Of a DNA stretch of 64,000 nucleotides, positions 7,019-15,667 are shown in pieces. Origin of the DNA: Alkalihalobacillus sp. TS-13 (GTDB lineage: Bacteria; Bacillota; Bacilli; Bacillales; Fictibacillaceae); the NCBI RefSeq assembly GCF_019720915.1, contig NZ_JAHKSI010000007.1, forward strand, positions 18,620 to 82,619, given 5' to 3'. The notes beneath the pieces were generated by a model. It worked only from the letters and a program-made list of their open reading frames with translations. It ran no database searches and was not told the DNA's origin. The first letter of the stretch is position 1; every line of letters starts with the position of its first letter. The translations under genes and the position numbers were made by a program.

Positions 7019-8710
7019 TTACATCTTCTCCGGCGCCTTGATCCCAAGCAGCCGGAGTCCTTCCTCCAACACAACCGTCACAGCTTTTGCTACATTCAAC
7101 CGGGCCATTTGCTTCTCTTTCGTTCCAGATAGGATCCGTACTTTCCCATAATATTGATTAAAGAATCGGGACAACTCGATCAAATAACGGGAGATGATGG
7201 ACGGTTCATATTCCTTCAAAGCTCGGTCCACCGTACCAGGAAACTTCTCGAGCGTCAGGATGATCTCCCATAAATACGGTTCCTCGACATCATAAGACGG
7301 TGCTGGTTCCTCAGTCGTCCATTCCCCCTTCGCTAACAACGTACAAGCACGTGCATGCGTGTATTGGACATAAGGGCCTGTTTCTCCTTCAAAACGGAGC
7401 ATGCTTGAAATATCGAATTCGACACTGTTCAATCGTGACTGTTTTAAATCATTGAAAATAACTGCACCGACCCCAACCATTTCTGCAACCAGTTCTTTAT
7501 TTTCCAACGTCGGATTTTTACTTTCGATGTTTTCTTTTGCCTGCTGGATGGTTTGAGTAAGGACTTCTTCAAGCAATACCGTCTTCCCTTTTCGTGTAGA
7601 CATTTTCTTTCCATCTTGCAGGATCATCCCAAAAGGAATATGTTCCATGTCATCTGCCCATGCATATCCCATTTTTGAAAGGACCTTTTTCACTTGTTCA
7701 AAGTGCAAGGATTGCTCGTGACCAACGACATACAAAGATTTCACGAATTGATATGTTACTTTTCTATATTTAGCAGCTGCCAGATCTCTTGTCGTATAAA
7801 GAGAGGCACCGTCCTTCTTCTGGATCAGGGCTGGTGGAAGGTTGAATTCTGATAAATCGACCACCATTGCACCCTCTGACTCAATCAATAATTTCTTTTC
7901 GCTGAGCTCTTCCACGACGGGTTTCATTTTATCGTTGTAGAACGCTTCCCCATTCATCGAATCGAATTGCACATCTAGTAAATCATATATCTTTTGGAAC
8001 TCCTTTAAAGATTCTTCTCTGAACCAGCTCCACAATTTTCTCGCTTCTTCATCTCCGTCTTCCAGTTTTTTGAACCATTCTCTTCCTTCATTGTCAAGAT
8101 CAGGGTTACCCTTCACTTCTTCGTGGTATTTAACATACAGAGTGTTCAATTCCTTAATCGGACTTTTCTTGACGGCCGCTTCGTCCCCCCACTTGGTGTA
8201 GGCTGTCATCAGTTTTCCGAATTGCGTGCCCCAATCCCCTAGATGGTTGATACGGTACGGCTGGTATCCTTTTTTCGAAGCGATGTTGGCAATTGCATTT
8301 CCAATCACCGTTGAGCGCAAATGACCCATGGAAAAAGGCTTGGCAATGTTCGGTGATGAGAGATCGATGATAATAGTACCTTTATTCGTCGTTTCGCTGC
8401 CATATAACTGTCCATTTTCTAAAATCTCAGAAATAACCGCTTGTGTCAGCTGCTTTTTAGGCAAGAAAATGTTTAGGTAGGGTCCTGCAGCTTCTATTCG
8501 TTCAAAGTGGGTTGACCCTTTCAACTCTTCTGCTAACGTTTGGGCAATTTGAACCGGTGATTTTTTAAAAGTTTTTGCTAATATAAAACATGGAAAGGCA
8601 AGGTCTCCTAAAGATCGATCAGGTGGTACTTCCAGGGTTTTTTCGATACCGCTTGCCGGAAGGTCGATCACTTTCTCTAAATGTTGGGCTGTATATTGCT
8701 GTATTGTCAT
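7019..8710 (-). CDS. argS: Arginyl-tRNA synthetase
   Basis: Class I aminoacyl-tRNA synthetase of 563 aa that charges tRNA-Arg. The N-terminal Add-1 domain is followed by the HIGH-type motif in PNIAKPFSMGHLRST (about residues 120-134). The KMSK-type loop is KMSTRKG, and the C-terminal DALR anticodon-binding domain ends at LLGIKAPEKM. The second of two close ATGs (8710) is best placed after AAAGGAG. A T-box leader with a likely CGC specifier lies about 600 bp upstream, but a long R1 element sits between leader and gene. The VOC gene follows after 18 nt. Confidence 0.97.
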   Translation of the reverse strand: MTIQQYTAQHLEKVIDLPASGIEKTLEVPPDRSLGDLAFPCFILAKTFKKSPVQIAQTLAEELKGSTHFERIEAAGPYLNIFLPKKQLTQAVISEILENGQLYGSETTNKGTIIIDLSSPNIAKPFSMGHLRSTVIGNAIANIASKKGYQPYRINHLGDWGTQFGKLMTAYTKWGDEAAVKKSPIKELNTLYVKYHEEVKGNPDLDNEGREWFKKLEDGDEEARKLWSWFREESLKEFQKIYDLLDVQFDSMNGEAFYNDKMKPVVEELSEKKLLIESEGAMVVDLSEFNLPPALIQKKDGASLYTTRDLAAAKYRKVTYQFVKSLYVVGHEQSLHFEQVKKVLSKMGYAWADDMEHIPFGMILQDGKKMSTRKGKTVLLEEVLTQTIQQAKENIESKNPTLENKELVAEMVGVGAVIFNDLKQSRLNSVEFDISSMLRFEGETGPYVQYTHARACTLLAKGEWTTEEPAPSYDVEEPYLWEIILTLEKFPGTVDRALKEYEPSIISRYLIELSRFFNQYYGKVRILSGTKEKQMARLNVAKAVTVVLEEGLRLLGIKAPEKM

Positions 8711-8786
8711 GTCCATTCACTCCTTTATTTTCAATCACAAATTAATTTCTTTGATGAAGAAAGACTGAAGGCTTAATGTTGATTTT

Positions 8787-9285
8787 CGAAATTCGCGACA
8801 CTCCAGCGGGAAAAGCGAGCCAAGCGAGACCCGACACATTTTAAAAGGATCTTCGACTATAATAATGAACTTCGACTAAATACCACCACGTCCTATGGTG
8901 AACGTCGAAGTCAGTACATCCTGTACAAGTACGTCCTGTGGTGAACGTCGAAGCCAGCATAAGGAAAGCTACTAAGAATTCTCATCGTAGACACGAAAAT
9001 GATTTCATTTTTGTGTTGACTTCCTGTGCAAGCGAGGAGGCTTGCGGAAGTAGGTGAATGCGAAGAAGTGATGTCCAGCTCAGCGACCCAGTCACTTGGA
9101 TCACTTCAAACTTCCTGCGGCGGTCGACACATTGATTGACATCCTTATGAGTGAGCCCACGCAGAACCAAGTCTTTGTTTGGTTCGAGCCTCCTCGTCCG
9201 TTTTCCAGTGACCTGCGTGACTAATCAGGTCGCTTCCGCTTTTCGTTTGCCCGCGGAAAGGGAGTGAATTTCGCAGAAATCAACA
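8787..9285 (+). repeat. R1 element, copy b (long form), inside the argS leader
   Basis: About 500 bp. The left end GCGACACTCCAGCGGGAAAA is followed by an extra module with CTTCGAC and GGTGAACGTCGAAG repeats and ATGATTTCATTTTTGTG, then the common middle (CACTTGGATCACTTCAAACT) and the right end CCCGCGGAAAGGGAGTGAAT. It separates the T-box terminator from the argS ribosome site. A 62-aa frame inside it is a by-product of the repeat. Confidence 0.88.
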
Positions 9286-9310
9286 AAAAGAACATCAAAA
9301 CTTTTCCAAT

Positions 9311-9540
9311 AAAAAAACGCCTCTCATTAAATGAGAGACGAGATTATCCCGCGGTACCACTCTGCTTGTTCTACAATAAGAACCAACTTTGTCCCCTTAA
9401 CGCAGGGCTGCGCCTTCTCCTACCCGCTTTCAAAAAAGCTTTTCCGAGGTGCGGTTCAATAACAGGCTATACTGGACTTCCACCAACTCCAGTTCGCTTT
9501 CAAAATCACCTGATATCTACTCTCCTCTTCAAGAAAGTTC
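9311..9540 (-). ncRNA. T-box riboswitch leader of argS
   Basis: On the minus strand the T-box consensus reads AGAGTGGTACCGCG (complement of 9350-9363). It is followed by a terminator stem with CTCTCATT and AATGAGAG and a run of seven T (9311-9317). Upstream, Stem I opens GAAGAGGAGAGTAG (about 9517-9530). The specifier region reads ATTGAACCGCACC, so CGC (Arg, complement of 9451-9453) is the likely specifier, which fits argS. Uncharged tRNA-Arg would stabilise the antiterminator and allow transcription. The specifier assignment is by alignment memory, not by folding. Confidence 0.88.
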
Positions 9541-9557
9541 GTTGTTTATTTTTTCTT

Positions 9558-9586
9558 ATTATAGTCATCTTGACGATAAATGGCAA
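9558..9586 (-). promoter_or_regulatory. Sigma-A promoter of the T-box/argS transcript
   Basis: On the minus strand TTGCCA (9581-9586), 17-bp spacer, TATAAT (9558-9563), about 20-30 nt before Stem I. Confidence 0.8.
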
Positions 9587-9685
9587 TATTAAATGAGGAA
9601 GAGTTTTGTGGAACCTTTAAACTTTAACGAATTAACAAAATTTGTTATTATGTAGATTCGGAATGATAACGTTATTTTAAAGGTT

Positions 9686-9935
9686 CTGTTAAAGGGACTC
9701 CTGCGGGAACGACGGTCCAGGCGAGACCCCACACCTTTTATCAGGATCTTCGACTAAGACCCACCACTAATGCTTGGAAGTGATGTCTAGCTCAGCGACA
9801 AGCCACTTGGATCACTTCAAACCTCCTGCGGCGGCAACAGCCTCCTCGTCCGTTTTCCAGTGACCTGCGTGGCTAATCGGGTCGCTTCCGCTTTTCGTTC
9901 GCCCGCGGAATGGGAGAGAATTTCGTAGAAATCAA
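9686..9935 (+). repeat. R1 element, copy c (medium form)
   Basis: Opens GGGACTCCTGCGGGAACGAC, with a reduced CTTCGACTAAGACCCACC module, the common CACTTGGATCACTTCAAAC middle and the right end CCCGCGGAATGGGAGAGAAT. It lies between the T-box promoter and the sulfatase gene, 400 bp from copy b. Confidence 0.85.
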
Positions 9936-10056
9936 CAATAAAAACTAATAAAACCTAAGTGGAAAAAATGTGGAACTTTCCTTTCACTTGCTCGTCTATA
10001 AAATAGGTATGAATTATGCAACAGTGTGCGCTTGTGTCAACTAGGAGGTTGCAATT

Positions 10057-11898
10057 ATGAAAGAGCGAATCAAAAATTACGATAGCCTGATCATTACAGC
10101 ATTTATGCTGTGGATCAAAACTTATTTCGTTTATAAAGTATGCTTCAACCTAGAGACGAGCAATTGGGTGCAAGAATTGATCCTGGTAATCAATCCTCTT
10201 AGTTCTGTGCTTTTTTCTTTAGCACTTGTCTATCTCTTCCCAACCCGCCTCCGTAATCGAGTTACCTTGATCATTGCGGCTATATTTTCAATCATCCTGT
10301 ATGCCAATACATTATATTATCGGTTTTTCAATGATTTCATCACCGTACCTGTTTTATTCCAAACGAATAACGTCGGGGACATCGGAAACAGTGTCATTGC
10401 GCAAACCTATTGGTATGACATTGTCTTTTTTGCCGACCTCATTCTCTTACACTTCTTAAACAAGCGCGGCCACCTAAAGCAAGCAGCTTATCCGAAAGCC
10501 ACCCTGTATAAAATACTGATTACCGCTGTTGTAATCCTAGCAGTCAACCTTGGACTTGCAGAATCTGAACGACCGGAATTACTAACCCGGACGTTTGATC
10601 GGGAACTGCTTGTAAAAAACCTTGGTACTTACAATTACCATATATACGATCTCGTTTTGCAGTCTAAAACATCCGCACAGAAGGCCTTAGCGGATAACGT
10701 GGATATCGTGGAGGTCAATCAGTATACAGCGCATAAATCAGTAGAGCCGAATGAAGATCTGCAAGGTATTGCTGAAGGCAAGAACATCATAATGATTTCA
10801 ATGGAATCTACCCAGCAGTTTGTGATTGGAAGAGAAATCAACGGGAAGGAAATTACACCTTTCCTAAATGAATTCATCAAGGAAAGTTATTATTTTAACA
10901 ACTTTTATCACCAAACCGGTCAGGGAAAAACGTCTGATTCTGAGTTTCTGATTGAAAACTCTTTGTATCCTTTACCAAGAGGAGCTGTCTTCCAAACCCA
11001 TGCATTGAATGAATATTATGCAACGCCTGAAATCATCAAGAAACATGGCTATTTTAGCACTGTCTTTCACGGAAACAACAAAAGCTTCTGGAATAGAGAC
11101 ATCATGTACAAGTCCTTAGGTTATGATCAATTCTATGCAGAACAGTATTATTCGATTGATGAAACGAACAAAATCAATTACGGATTAAAAGATGAGCCTT
11201 TCTTCGACCAATCGATGAGATATGTAAAGGATCTTCAACAACCGTTTTATGCAAAATTCATCACATTGACCAACCATCATCCATTCAAATTCAGTGAAGA
11301 AGACCAAATGATTCCTACTTTCGATACGGGAGATCCTATCGTTGATCGTTACCCTGTCACTGTCCGTTATACGGATGAGGCGATTAAAAATTTTGTGCAA
11401 CAATTGAAAAGTCATGGTCTTTATGAGGATTCAATCATTATCATTTACGGGGACCATTATGGTATATCCGAACAGCATAACAATGCGATGGCCCAGGTAT
11501 TGAATAAAGAAATCACACCTTATGAAAATGTCCAGTTACAAAGAGTTCCTCTGATCATCCATATTCCTGGTCAAGAGGGGAAAACCATTTCGAACGTTTC
11601 TGGGCAGATTGATCTTAAACCGACAATTCTGAATCTGCTGGGTATTAAAGATGAAGGAATCCAATTCGGTACAGATCTCTTTTCAGAAGATCATAAAAAC
11701 TTCGCGATTTTACGTGACCGCAGCATCGTAACCGATAAGTACGTTTATGCTTCGGATACGTGTTTCGACCGTAAGTCTGGAAAAGAAGTGGCACGTGAAT
11801 CCTGTTCAAAAGCAAGAGAAAAACTGATCGAGCTTGAATTATCTGATGGTTTGATCTACGGTGACCTGTTGCGATTTACAAAGTATGCAAAAGAGTGA
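10057..11898 (+). CDS. LTA synthase family sulfatase (LtaS-like)
   Basis: Membrane phosphoglycerol transferase of 613 aa that polymerises, or primes, lipoteichoic acid on the outer face of the membrane. Five N-terminal membrane helices cover about residues 12-165. An extracellular sulfatase-fold domain starts near 240 (NIIMISMESTQQFVIG), with the catalytic Thr in GQGKTSDSEF near 292 and metal ligands in YGDHYG near 470. AGGAGG lies 8 nt before the ATG. Bacilli carry several paralogs (LtaS, YqgS, YfnI, YvgJ); which one this is cannot be told. A terminator overlaps the stop codon. Confidence 0.93.
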   Translation: MKERIKNYDSLIITAFMLWIKTYFVYKVCFNLETSNWVQELILVINPLSSVLFSLALVYLFPTRLRNRVTLIIAAIFSIILYANTLYYRFFNDFITVPVLFQTNNVGDIGNSVIAQTYWYDIVFFADLILLHFLNKRGHLKQAAYPKATLYKILITAVVILAVNLGLAESERPELLTRTFDRELLVKNLGTYNYHIYDLVLQSKTSAQKALADNVDIVEVNQYTAHKSVEPNEDLQGIAEGKNIIMISMESTQQFVIGREINGKEITPFLNEFIKESYYFNNFYHQTGQGKTSDSEFLIENSLYPLPRGAVFQTHALNEYYATPEIIKKHGYFSTVFHGNNKSFWNRDIMYKSLGYDQFYAEQYYSIDETNKINYGLKDEPFFDQSMRYVKDLQQPFYAKFITLTNHHPFKFSEEDQMIPTFDTGDPIVDRYPVTVRYTDEAIKNFVQQLKSHGLYEDSIIIIYGDHYGISEQHNNAMAQVLNKEITPYENVQLQRVPLIIHIPGQEGKTISNVSGQIDLKPTILNLLGIKDEGIQFGTDLFSEDHKNFAILRDRSIVTDKYVYASDTCFDRKSGKEVARESCSKAREKLIELELSDGLIYGDLLRFTKYAKE

Positions 11899-11935
11899 CT
11901 TAGTGAGGCTAGAGCCTTCAAGTCACTCTTTTTTG
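11891..11935 (+). terminator. Terminator of LTA synthase gene
   Basis: AAGAGTGACTT and AAGTCACTCTT form the stem and run into TTTTTT. The 5' arm overlaps the stop codon. Confidence 0.88.
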
Positions 11936-11939
11936 TTGG

Positions 11940-12140
11940 TATAGATTGGTATATTCTCAACCCTCGAAATATACTCACCTAGCTTGCTTGCTTTCCCGTA
12001 GGAGTCTCGTATATTTCTACGGCTGAACGATTCATTCTCTTATCTGCTTGCAATAGAGACCAAACTTTAAGAAAACAGCCTACGAAAATAATCGAAATAA
12101 GTAAGCGGACTATAGTAGCCATCCACCCGAAGTATGTCTA
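11940..12140. repeat. Degenerate R1-like/TIR repeat remnant
   Basis: This gap of about 320 bp has no gene. It contains CTAGCTTGCTTGCTTTCCCG and GAGTCTCGTATATTTC, which match the variant element at 40931-41127, and AAGAAAACAGCC, which matches that element's right end. It looks like a decayed copy. Confidence 0.5.
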
Positions 12141-12219
12141 TTGAAGTCTGGAGAAGTTTGTCAGTATTCCTCATGATTTTTTTAATTGTAACGGATCTTA
12201 AACTGTGAGAATATCTTTG

Positions 12220-13587
12220 TCAACAATTGATCGGCATCTCCCAATTTTTGATCCAGCCTCGTGCTTTCATCGCTTGAGCCAATCGCCCGACACCTAACAG
12301 ATAAGCCGCTTCTCTCATCTTCACCTGTTTTGCTTCCTTTATTTCGTACACGGCTTTAAATGCGGCTGTCATTTTCTCTTCTAACTTCTCCAATACCTCT
12401 TCCTCTTTCCAGGCATAGTGCATGGCATTCTGTACCCATTCAAAATAAGATACCGTAACGCCGCCCGAATTACACAAAATATCAGGTATGATAAAAACAC
12501 CCTTGTCCTCTAGAATTTGTGTCCCCTCAGGTGTAGTCGGACCGTTTGCAGCTTCTGCAATGATTTTTGCTTTGATCTCCCCTGCATTATTTCCAGTGAT
12601 CTGATTTTCTAATGCGGCAGGAATGAGAATATCACAGTCTAAACCAAATAAATCCTCATTTGAAATCTCTTTACTATCTGAAAAGCCTTTGACGGTCTTA
12701 TGGTCTTCCATGTGCATGATCAAGCCAGGGATATCAAGACCATTTTCATTCAATGCTCCACCTTTTGCATCAGTTACCGCGATAACTTTCACCCCTGCCT
12801 CAGCCAAGTATTTTGCTGTGATCGAGCCGACGTTACCAAAACCTTGTATAGCCGCTTTCATGCCCGAGAGGTCCAGGTTCAACCTTTTTGCAGCCTCTTG
12901 AATCGTGATGACAACACCTCGGCCTGTCGCTTCAATCCGCCCTTCTGATCCGCCAATAATCAAAGGCTTACCAGTGATGAAGCCTGGTACATTATGTCCT
13001 CTCAGACGATCGAATTCATCAAGCATCCACCCCATGATTTGCGGACTTGTATTGACATCGGGTGCTGGTATGTCTTTCTCTGGGCCCATGATCGGTTCAA
13101 GCTCGCGAATGAATCCGCGGCTCAACTCTTCAATTTCACGTTCTGACATGTCTTCCGGATTGACAATGATTCCACCTTTTCCACCACCGAAGGGAATACC
13201 GACAATCGCTGCTTTCAAGGACATCCACATCGATAGCGCAATGACCTCATCTTCATTTACCTTAGGGTGGAAACGGACACCCCCTTTGGTTGGTCCGAGG
13301 ATATCTGTATGCTGAGAGCGCATACCTGTATAATTGACGACGTCACCGTCATCCCGTCGCACAGGGATGGACACTTTCATGATCCTTTTCGGTTTCTTTA
13401 AAATGTCATAAACCCCTTCTTGAAGCTCAAGGGTTTCACATGCACGTTCGATCAAGCGTTGAACAATAAGATAAGGGTTGGTGATTTCCTCACCGTCCCT
13501 CTCCTCTTTTGCAGGCATTTCCGGCTTGATTGTACCTGCTAGTTCTTTTGCAACGTGCTCCTCGGTTTGTTTCTTGTTTGCTGCCAT
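12220..13587 (-). CDS. gudB: NAD-specific glutamate dehydrogenase (GudB/RocG type)
   Basis: Catabolic glutamate dehydrogenase, glutamate to 2-oxoglutarate and ammonia with NAD. Protein of 455 aa. The dimerisation/substrate domain holds GGGKGGI with the catalytic Lys near residue 145 and a following PAPDVNT. The Rossmann domain follows with GFGNVG near 270. An extra N-terminal stretch of about 30 charged residues (MAANKKQTEEHVAKELAG) makes it longer than the 424-427 aa of RocG and GudB. GGAGGT precedes the ATG. GudB versus RocG assignment is uncertain. Confidence 0.93.
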   Translation of the reverse strand: MAANKKQTEEHVAKELAGTIKPEMPAKEERDGEEITNPYLIVQRLIERACETLELQEGVYDILKKPKRIMKVSIPVRRDDGDVVNYTGMRSQHTDILGPTKGGVRFHPKVNEDEVIALSMWMSLKAAIVGIPFGGGKGGIIVNPEDMSEREIEELSRGFIRELEPIMGPEKDIPAPDVNTSPQIMGWMLDEFDRLRGHNVPGFITGKPLIIGGSEGRIEATGRGVVITIQEAAKRLNLDLSGMKAAIQGFGNVGSITAKYLAEAGVKVIAVTDAKGGALNENGLDIPGLIMHMEDHKTVKGFSDSKEISNEDLFGLDCDILIPAALENQITGNNAGEIKAKIIAEAANGPTTPEGTQILEDKGVFIIPDILCNSGGVTVSYFEWVQNAMHYAWKEEEVLEKLEEKMTAAFKAVYEIKEAKQVKMREAAYLLGVGRLAQAMKARGWIKNWEMPINC

Positions 13588-13744
13588 TTATACAACCTCC
13601 ATTACTGCCCGCATTTATTCAGACCTCTTTTTACCATTTATAGTCTTAGTATGTCCCGTATTACGTCACTTCTACTCATCTTCCAGATTTACATTGATGA
13701 TGAACCATTCAACTTTCCTCACTCTATTGATTCCAAATTCCTAT

Positions 13745-13772
13745 TAAACAAATATAGGAAAGCTGACGATAT
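13745..13772 (+). promoter_or_regulatory. Sigma-D promoter of motAB
   Basis: TAAA (13745-13748), 16-bp spacer, GACGATAT (13765-13772), against consensus TAAA-N15/16-GCCGATAT: one mismatch. It lies about 80 bp before motA. Confidence 0.75.
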
Positions 13773-13850
13773 TAACCATAACAATAACGTTTTTTTCTTA
13801 GACAATTGGGCGGATTTTGATAGAAATTTTAAAGTGAGGATGAGCTTCTT

Positions 13851-14651
13851 ATGGATAAAGCTTCAGTGATCGGAATCATTCTTGGGGTCATTGCAATCGG
13901 GGTAGGGATGTTTTTAAAAGGGGTGAACCCTGTTGCACTTTTCAATCCCGCTGCGCTATTGATCATCTTTGCAGGAACGGCAGCCTCGATACTCATTGCC
14001 TTCCCTCTGAATGAAATAAAAAAAATTCCTAAGCTCTTGAAGATTTTGTTTACGGATAAAAAAATGACGACAGTCGAAGAATTAGTCCCGATCTTTGCGG
14101 ATTGGGCTACGATTGCAAGAAAGGAAGGACTTCTTGCATTGGAGACACATGCAGACGACATTGATGATCCATTTTTAAAAAACGGCATGAAGATGGTGAT
14201 TGACGGTCAGACGCCCGAGTTCATTCGTGATGTCATGGTCGAGGATCTTGCTGCTATGGAAGAACGGCATGAAAGCTCAGCAGCTATCTTCACACAGGCT
14301 GGTACTTATGCCCCTACATTAGGTGTTCTTGGAGCAGTAGTTGGACTTATTGCTGCTTTAGGAAACCTGCAGGATATCGATGCATTAGGAAAAGCCATTG
14401 CCGCAGCGTTCATTGCTACGTTATTCGGTATTTTCACAGGATACGTACTATGGCACCCTTTCGCAAACAAGTTGAAACGGAAATCAAAGCAAGAAGTAAT
14501 GGTAAAACAAGTCATGGTTGAAGGAATTTTATCAATACAAGACGGCGCTTCCCCTCGTGTCATAGAAGAAAAGCTGAAAATCTATGTCCCTGCTAATCAG
14601 CGAAATCAAGAAACTCCTGTTGTTCAGGAAGGAGAGGGGCTTAATGCTTAA
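13851..14651 (+). CDS. motA: Flagellar motor stator protein MotA
   Basis: Proton-conducting stator subunit of 266 aa in the membrane, partner of MotB. It has four membrane helices (about 5-22, 33-52, 145-168, 178-200). Strong likeness to Bacillus MotA includes MDKASVIGIILGVIA at the start, GTYAPTLGVLGAVVGLIAAL and GIFTGYVLWHPFANKLKRKS. This is a better match than MotP. A sigma-D promoter lies upstream, and motB overlaps by 8 nt. Confidence 0.94.
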   Translation: MDKASVIGIILGVIAIGVGMFLKGVNPVALFNPAALLIIFAGTAASILIAFPLNEIKKIPKLLKILFTDKKMTTVEELVPIFADWATIARKEGLLALETHADDIDDPFLKNGMKMVIDGQTPEFIRDVMVEDLAAMEERHESSAAIFTQAGTYAPTLGVLGAVVGLIAALGNLQDIDALGKAIAAAFIATLFGIFTGYVLWHPFANKLKRKSKQEVMVKQVMVEGILSIQDGASPRVIEEKLKIYVPANQRNQETPVVQEGEGLNA

Positions 14652-15402
14652 AACCCGTCAAAAGAAAAAAGAAGAGCATATTGATGAAACCTGGCTGATC
14701 CCTTATGCAGATATGCTGACCCTGCTTCTGGCGTTGTTCATTGTCCTGTTTGCAGTGAGTACCGTTGATGCTGCAAAATTCGAGAACATGGCGAACTCTT
14801 TCAAGTCTGCACTGAATGGCGGAACAGGTCCCTTGGATTATACGAGCCCTGTAAGCATTGTTGAACAGACGTCCATTCCGACAAGTGAAAATGCTCTTGT
14901 ACCTACGGATGATCGTGAAAAAAAGTATGGCGATCTCGATCAATTACAGTTGAAAGAAATTAAAGAGAAAATCGATGGCTATATTGACGATAACAACTTG
15001 AATAAAAGTTTGAAAACGACGCTGACGGAGAGCGGATTGATCATAACAATATTGGATAATGCACTATTTGATTCAGGTAGTGCTTACATTAAAGAAGGAG
15101 CTGTGGGACTTGCAAAAGAAATCTCCCAGCTGCTCGTAACAGACCCGCCGAGACAAATCGTCATCGCGGGCCACACGGATAATGTACCGATCCAAAATAA
15201 TGAATTCAGCTCGAATTGGGAGCTGAGCGCACAACGTTCCATAAATTTCATGCAATTGCTGCTTCAAAACGAAAACCTCGATCCTACGAAGTTCAGTCAA
15301 ACTGGTTACGGGGAGTTCCAACCTGTGGCGTCGAACGACACACCTGAAGGACGAGCGAAGAACAGACGAGTCGAAGTGAAGATTTTGCCGTACAATGAAT
15401 AG
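14644..15402 (+). CDS. motB: Flagellar motor stator protein MotB
   Basis: Stator subunit of 252 aa that anchors the motor to peptidoglycan. One N-terminal membrane helix carries the ion-binding Asp in WLIPYADMLTLLLALFIVLF. The C-terminal OmpA/MotB domain has AGHTDNVPI, SNWELSAQRS and the end GRAKNRRVEVKIL. The ATG at 14644 has AAGGAG 9 nt upstream and overlaps the motA stop. The residues resemble MotB of B. subtilis more than the sodium type MotS, so proton use is likely but not proven. Confidence 0.94.
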   Translation: MLKTRQKKKEEHIDETWLIPYADMLTLLLALFIVLFAVSTVDAAKFENMANSFKSALNGGTGPLDYTSPVSIVEQTSIPTSENALVPTDDREKKYGDLDQLQLKEIKEKIDGYIDDNNLNKSLKTTLTESGLIITILDNALFDSGSAYIKEGAVGLAKEISQLLVTDPPRQIVIAGHTDNVPIQNNEFSSNWELSAQRSINFMQLLLQNENLDPTKFSQTGYGEFQPVASNDTPEGRAKNRRVEVKILPYNE

Positions 15403-15414
15403 AATTACAGAGGG

Positions 15415-15446
15415 AAGGAGTGACTGCCAATGGGTCACTCCTTTTG
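15415..15446 (+). terminator. Terminator of motAB
   Basis: AAGGAGTGAC pairs with GTCACTCCTT, followed by a short T run. Confidence 0.85.
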
Positions 15447-15488
15447 GATTATGTAGGTAGCGGACAAGGCTTTGTTAAAAGATTTTGT

Positions 15489-15612
15489 TGATTTCAAGCG
15501 AAATTTGCGACACTCCTGAGGGAACTGCGAGCCAGGCGAGACCCCGCAGCGAGGAACTCGCGAGGAGGCTCGCGGATCGCCCGCGGAAAGGGAGTAAATT
15601 TCGGAGAAATCA
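15489..15612 (+). repeat. R1 element, copy d (short form)
   Basis: Only the two ends are kept: GCGACACTCCTGAGGGAACT with GCGAGACCCCGCAGCGAGGA joined directly to CCCGCGGAAAGGGAGTAAAT. It lies between convergent motB and rsiX. Confidence 0.88.
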
Positions 15613-15632
15613 ACAGTTAAAAAAAATGCCCA

Positions 15633-15663
15633 CAAGTAAAACAGCTGCCACAGTTGGCAGCTG
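15633..15663 (-). terminator. Probable terminator of sigX-rsiX
   Basis: CAGCTGCCA and TGGCAGCTG form a perfect 9-bp stem with a 4-nt loop, just after the rsiX stop. The T run on the minus strand is short (GTTTTAC). Confidence 0.6.
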
Positions 15664-15667
15664 GTTA

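Noticed and set aside
8982-9170. 62-aa minus-strand frame with VLRGLTHKDVNQCVDRRRKF, also in other R1 copies (for example 18961-19167)
   Set aside because: The frame belongs to the repeated DNA, lacks ribosome sites, is broken in several copies and changes length freely.
9264-9596. 110-aa plus-strand frame
   Set aside because: It runs antisense through the T-box leader, terminator and promoter of argS.
12905-13315. 136-aa plus-strand frame
   Set aside because: Antisense shadow of the glutamate dehydrogenase gene; Pro/Ser-rich low-complexity product and no ribosome site.
13851-15402. Sodium-type MotPS stator
   Set aside because: Sequence patterns along both proteins match MotA and MotB of B. 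subtilis better, and the ccpA neighbour of motPS is absent.
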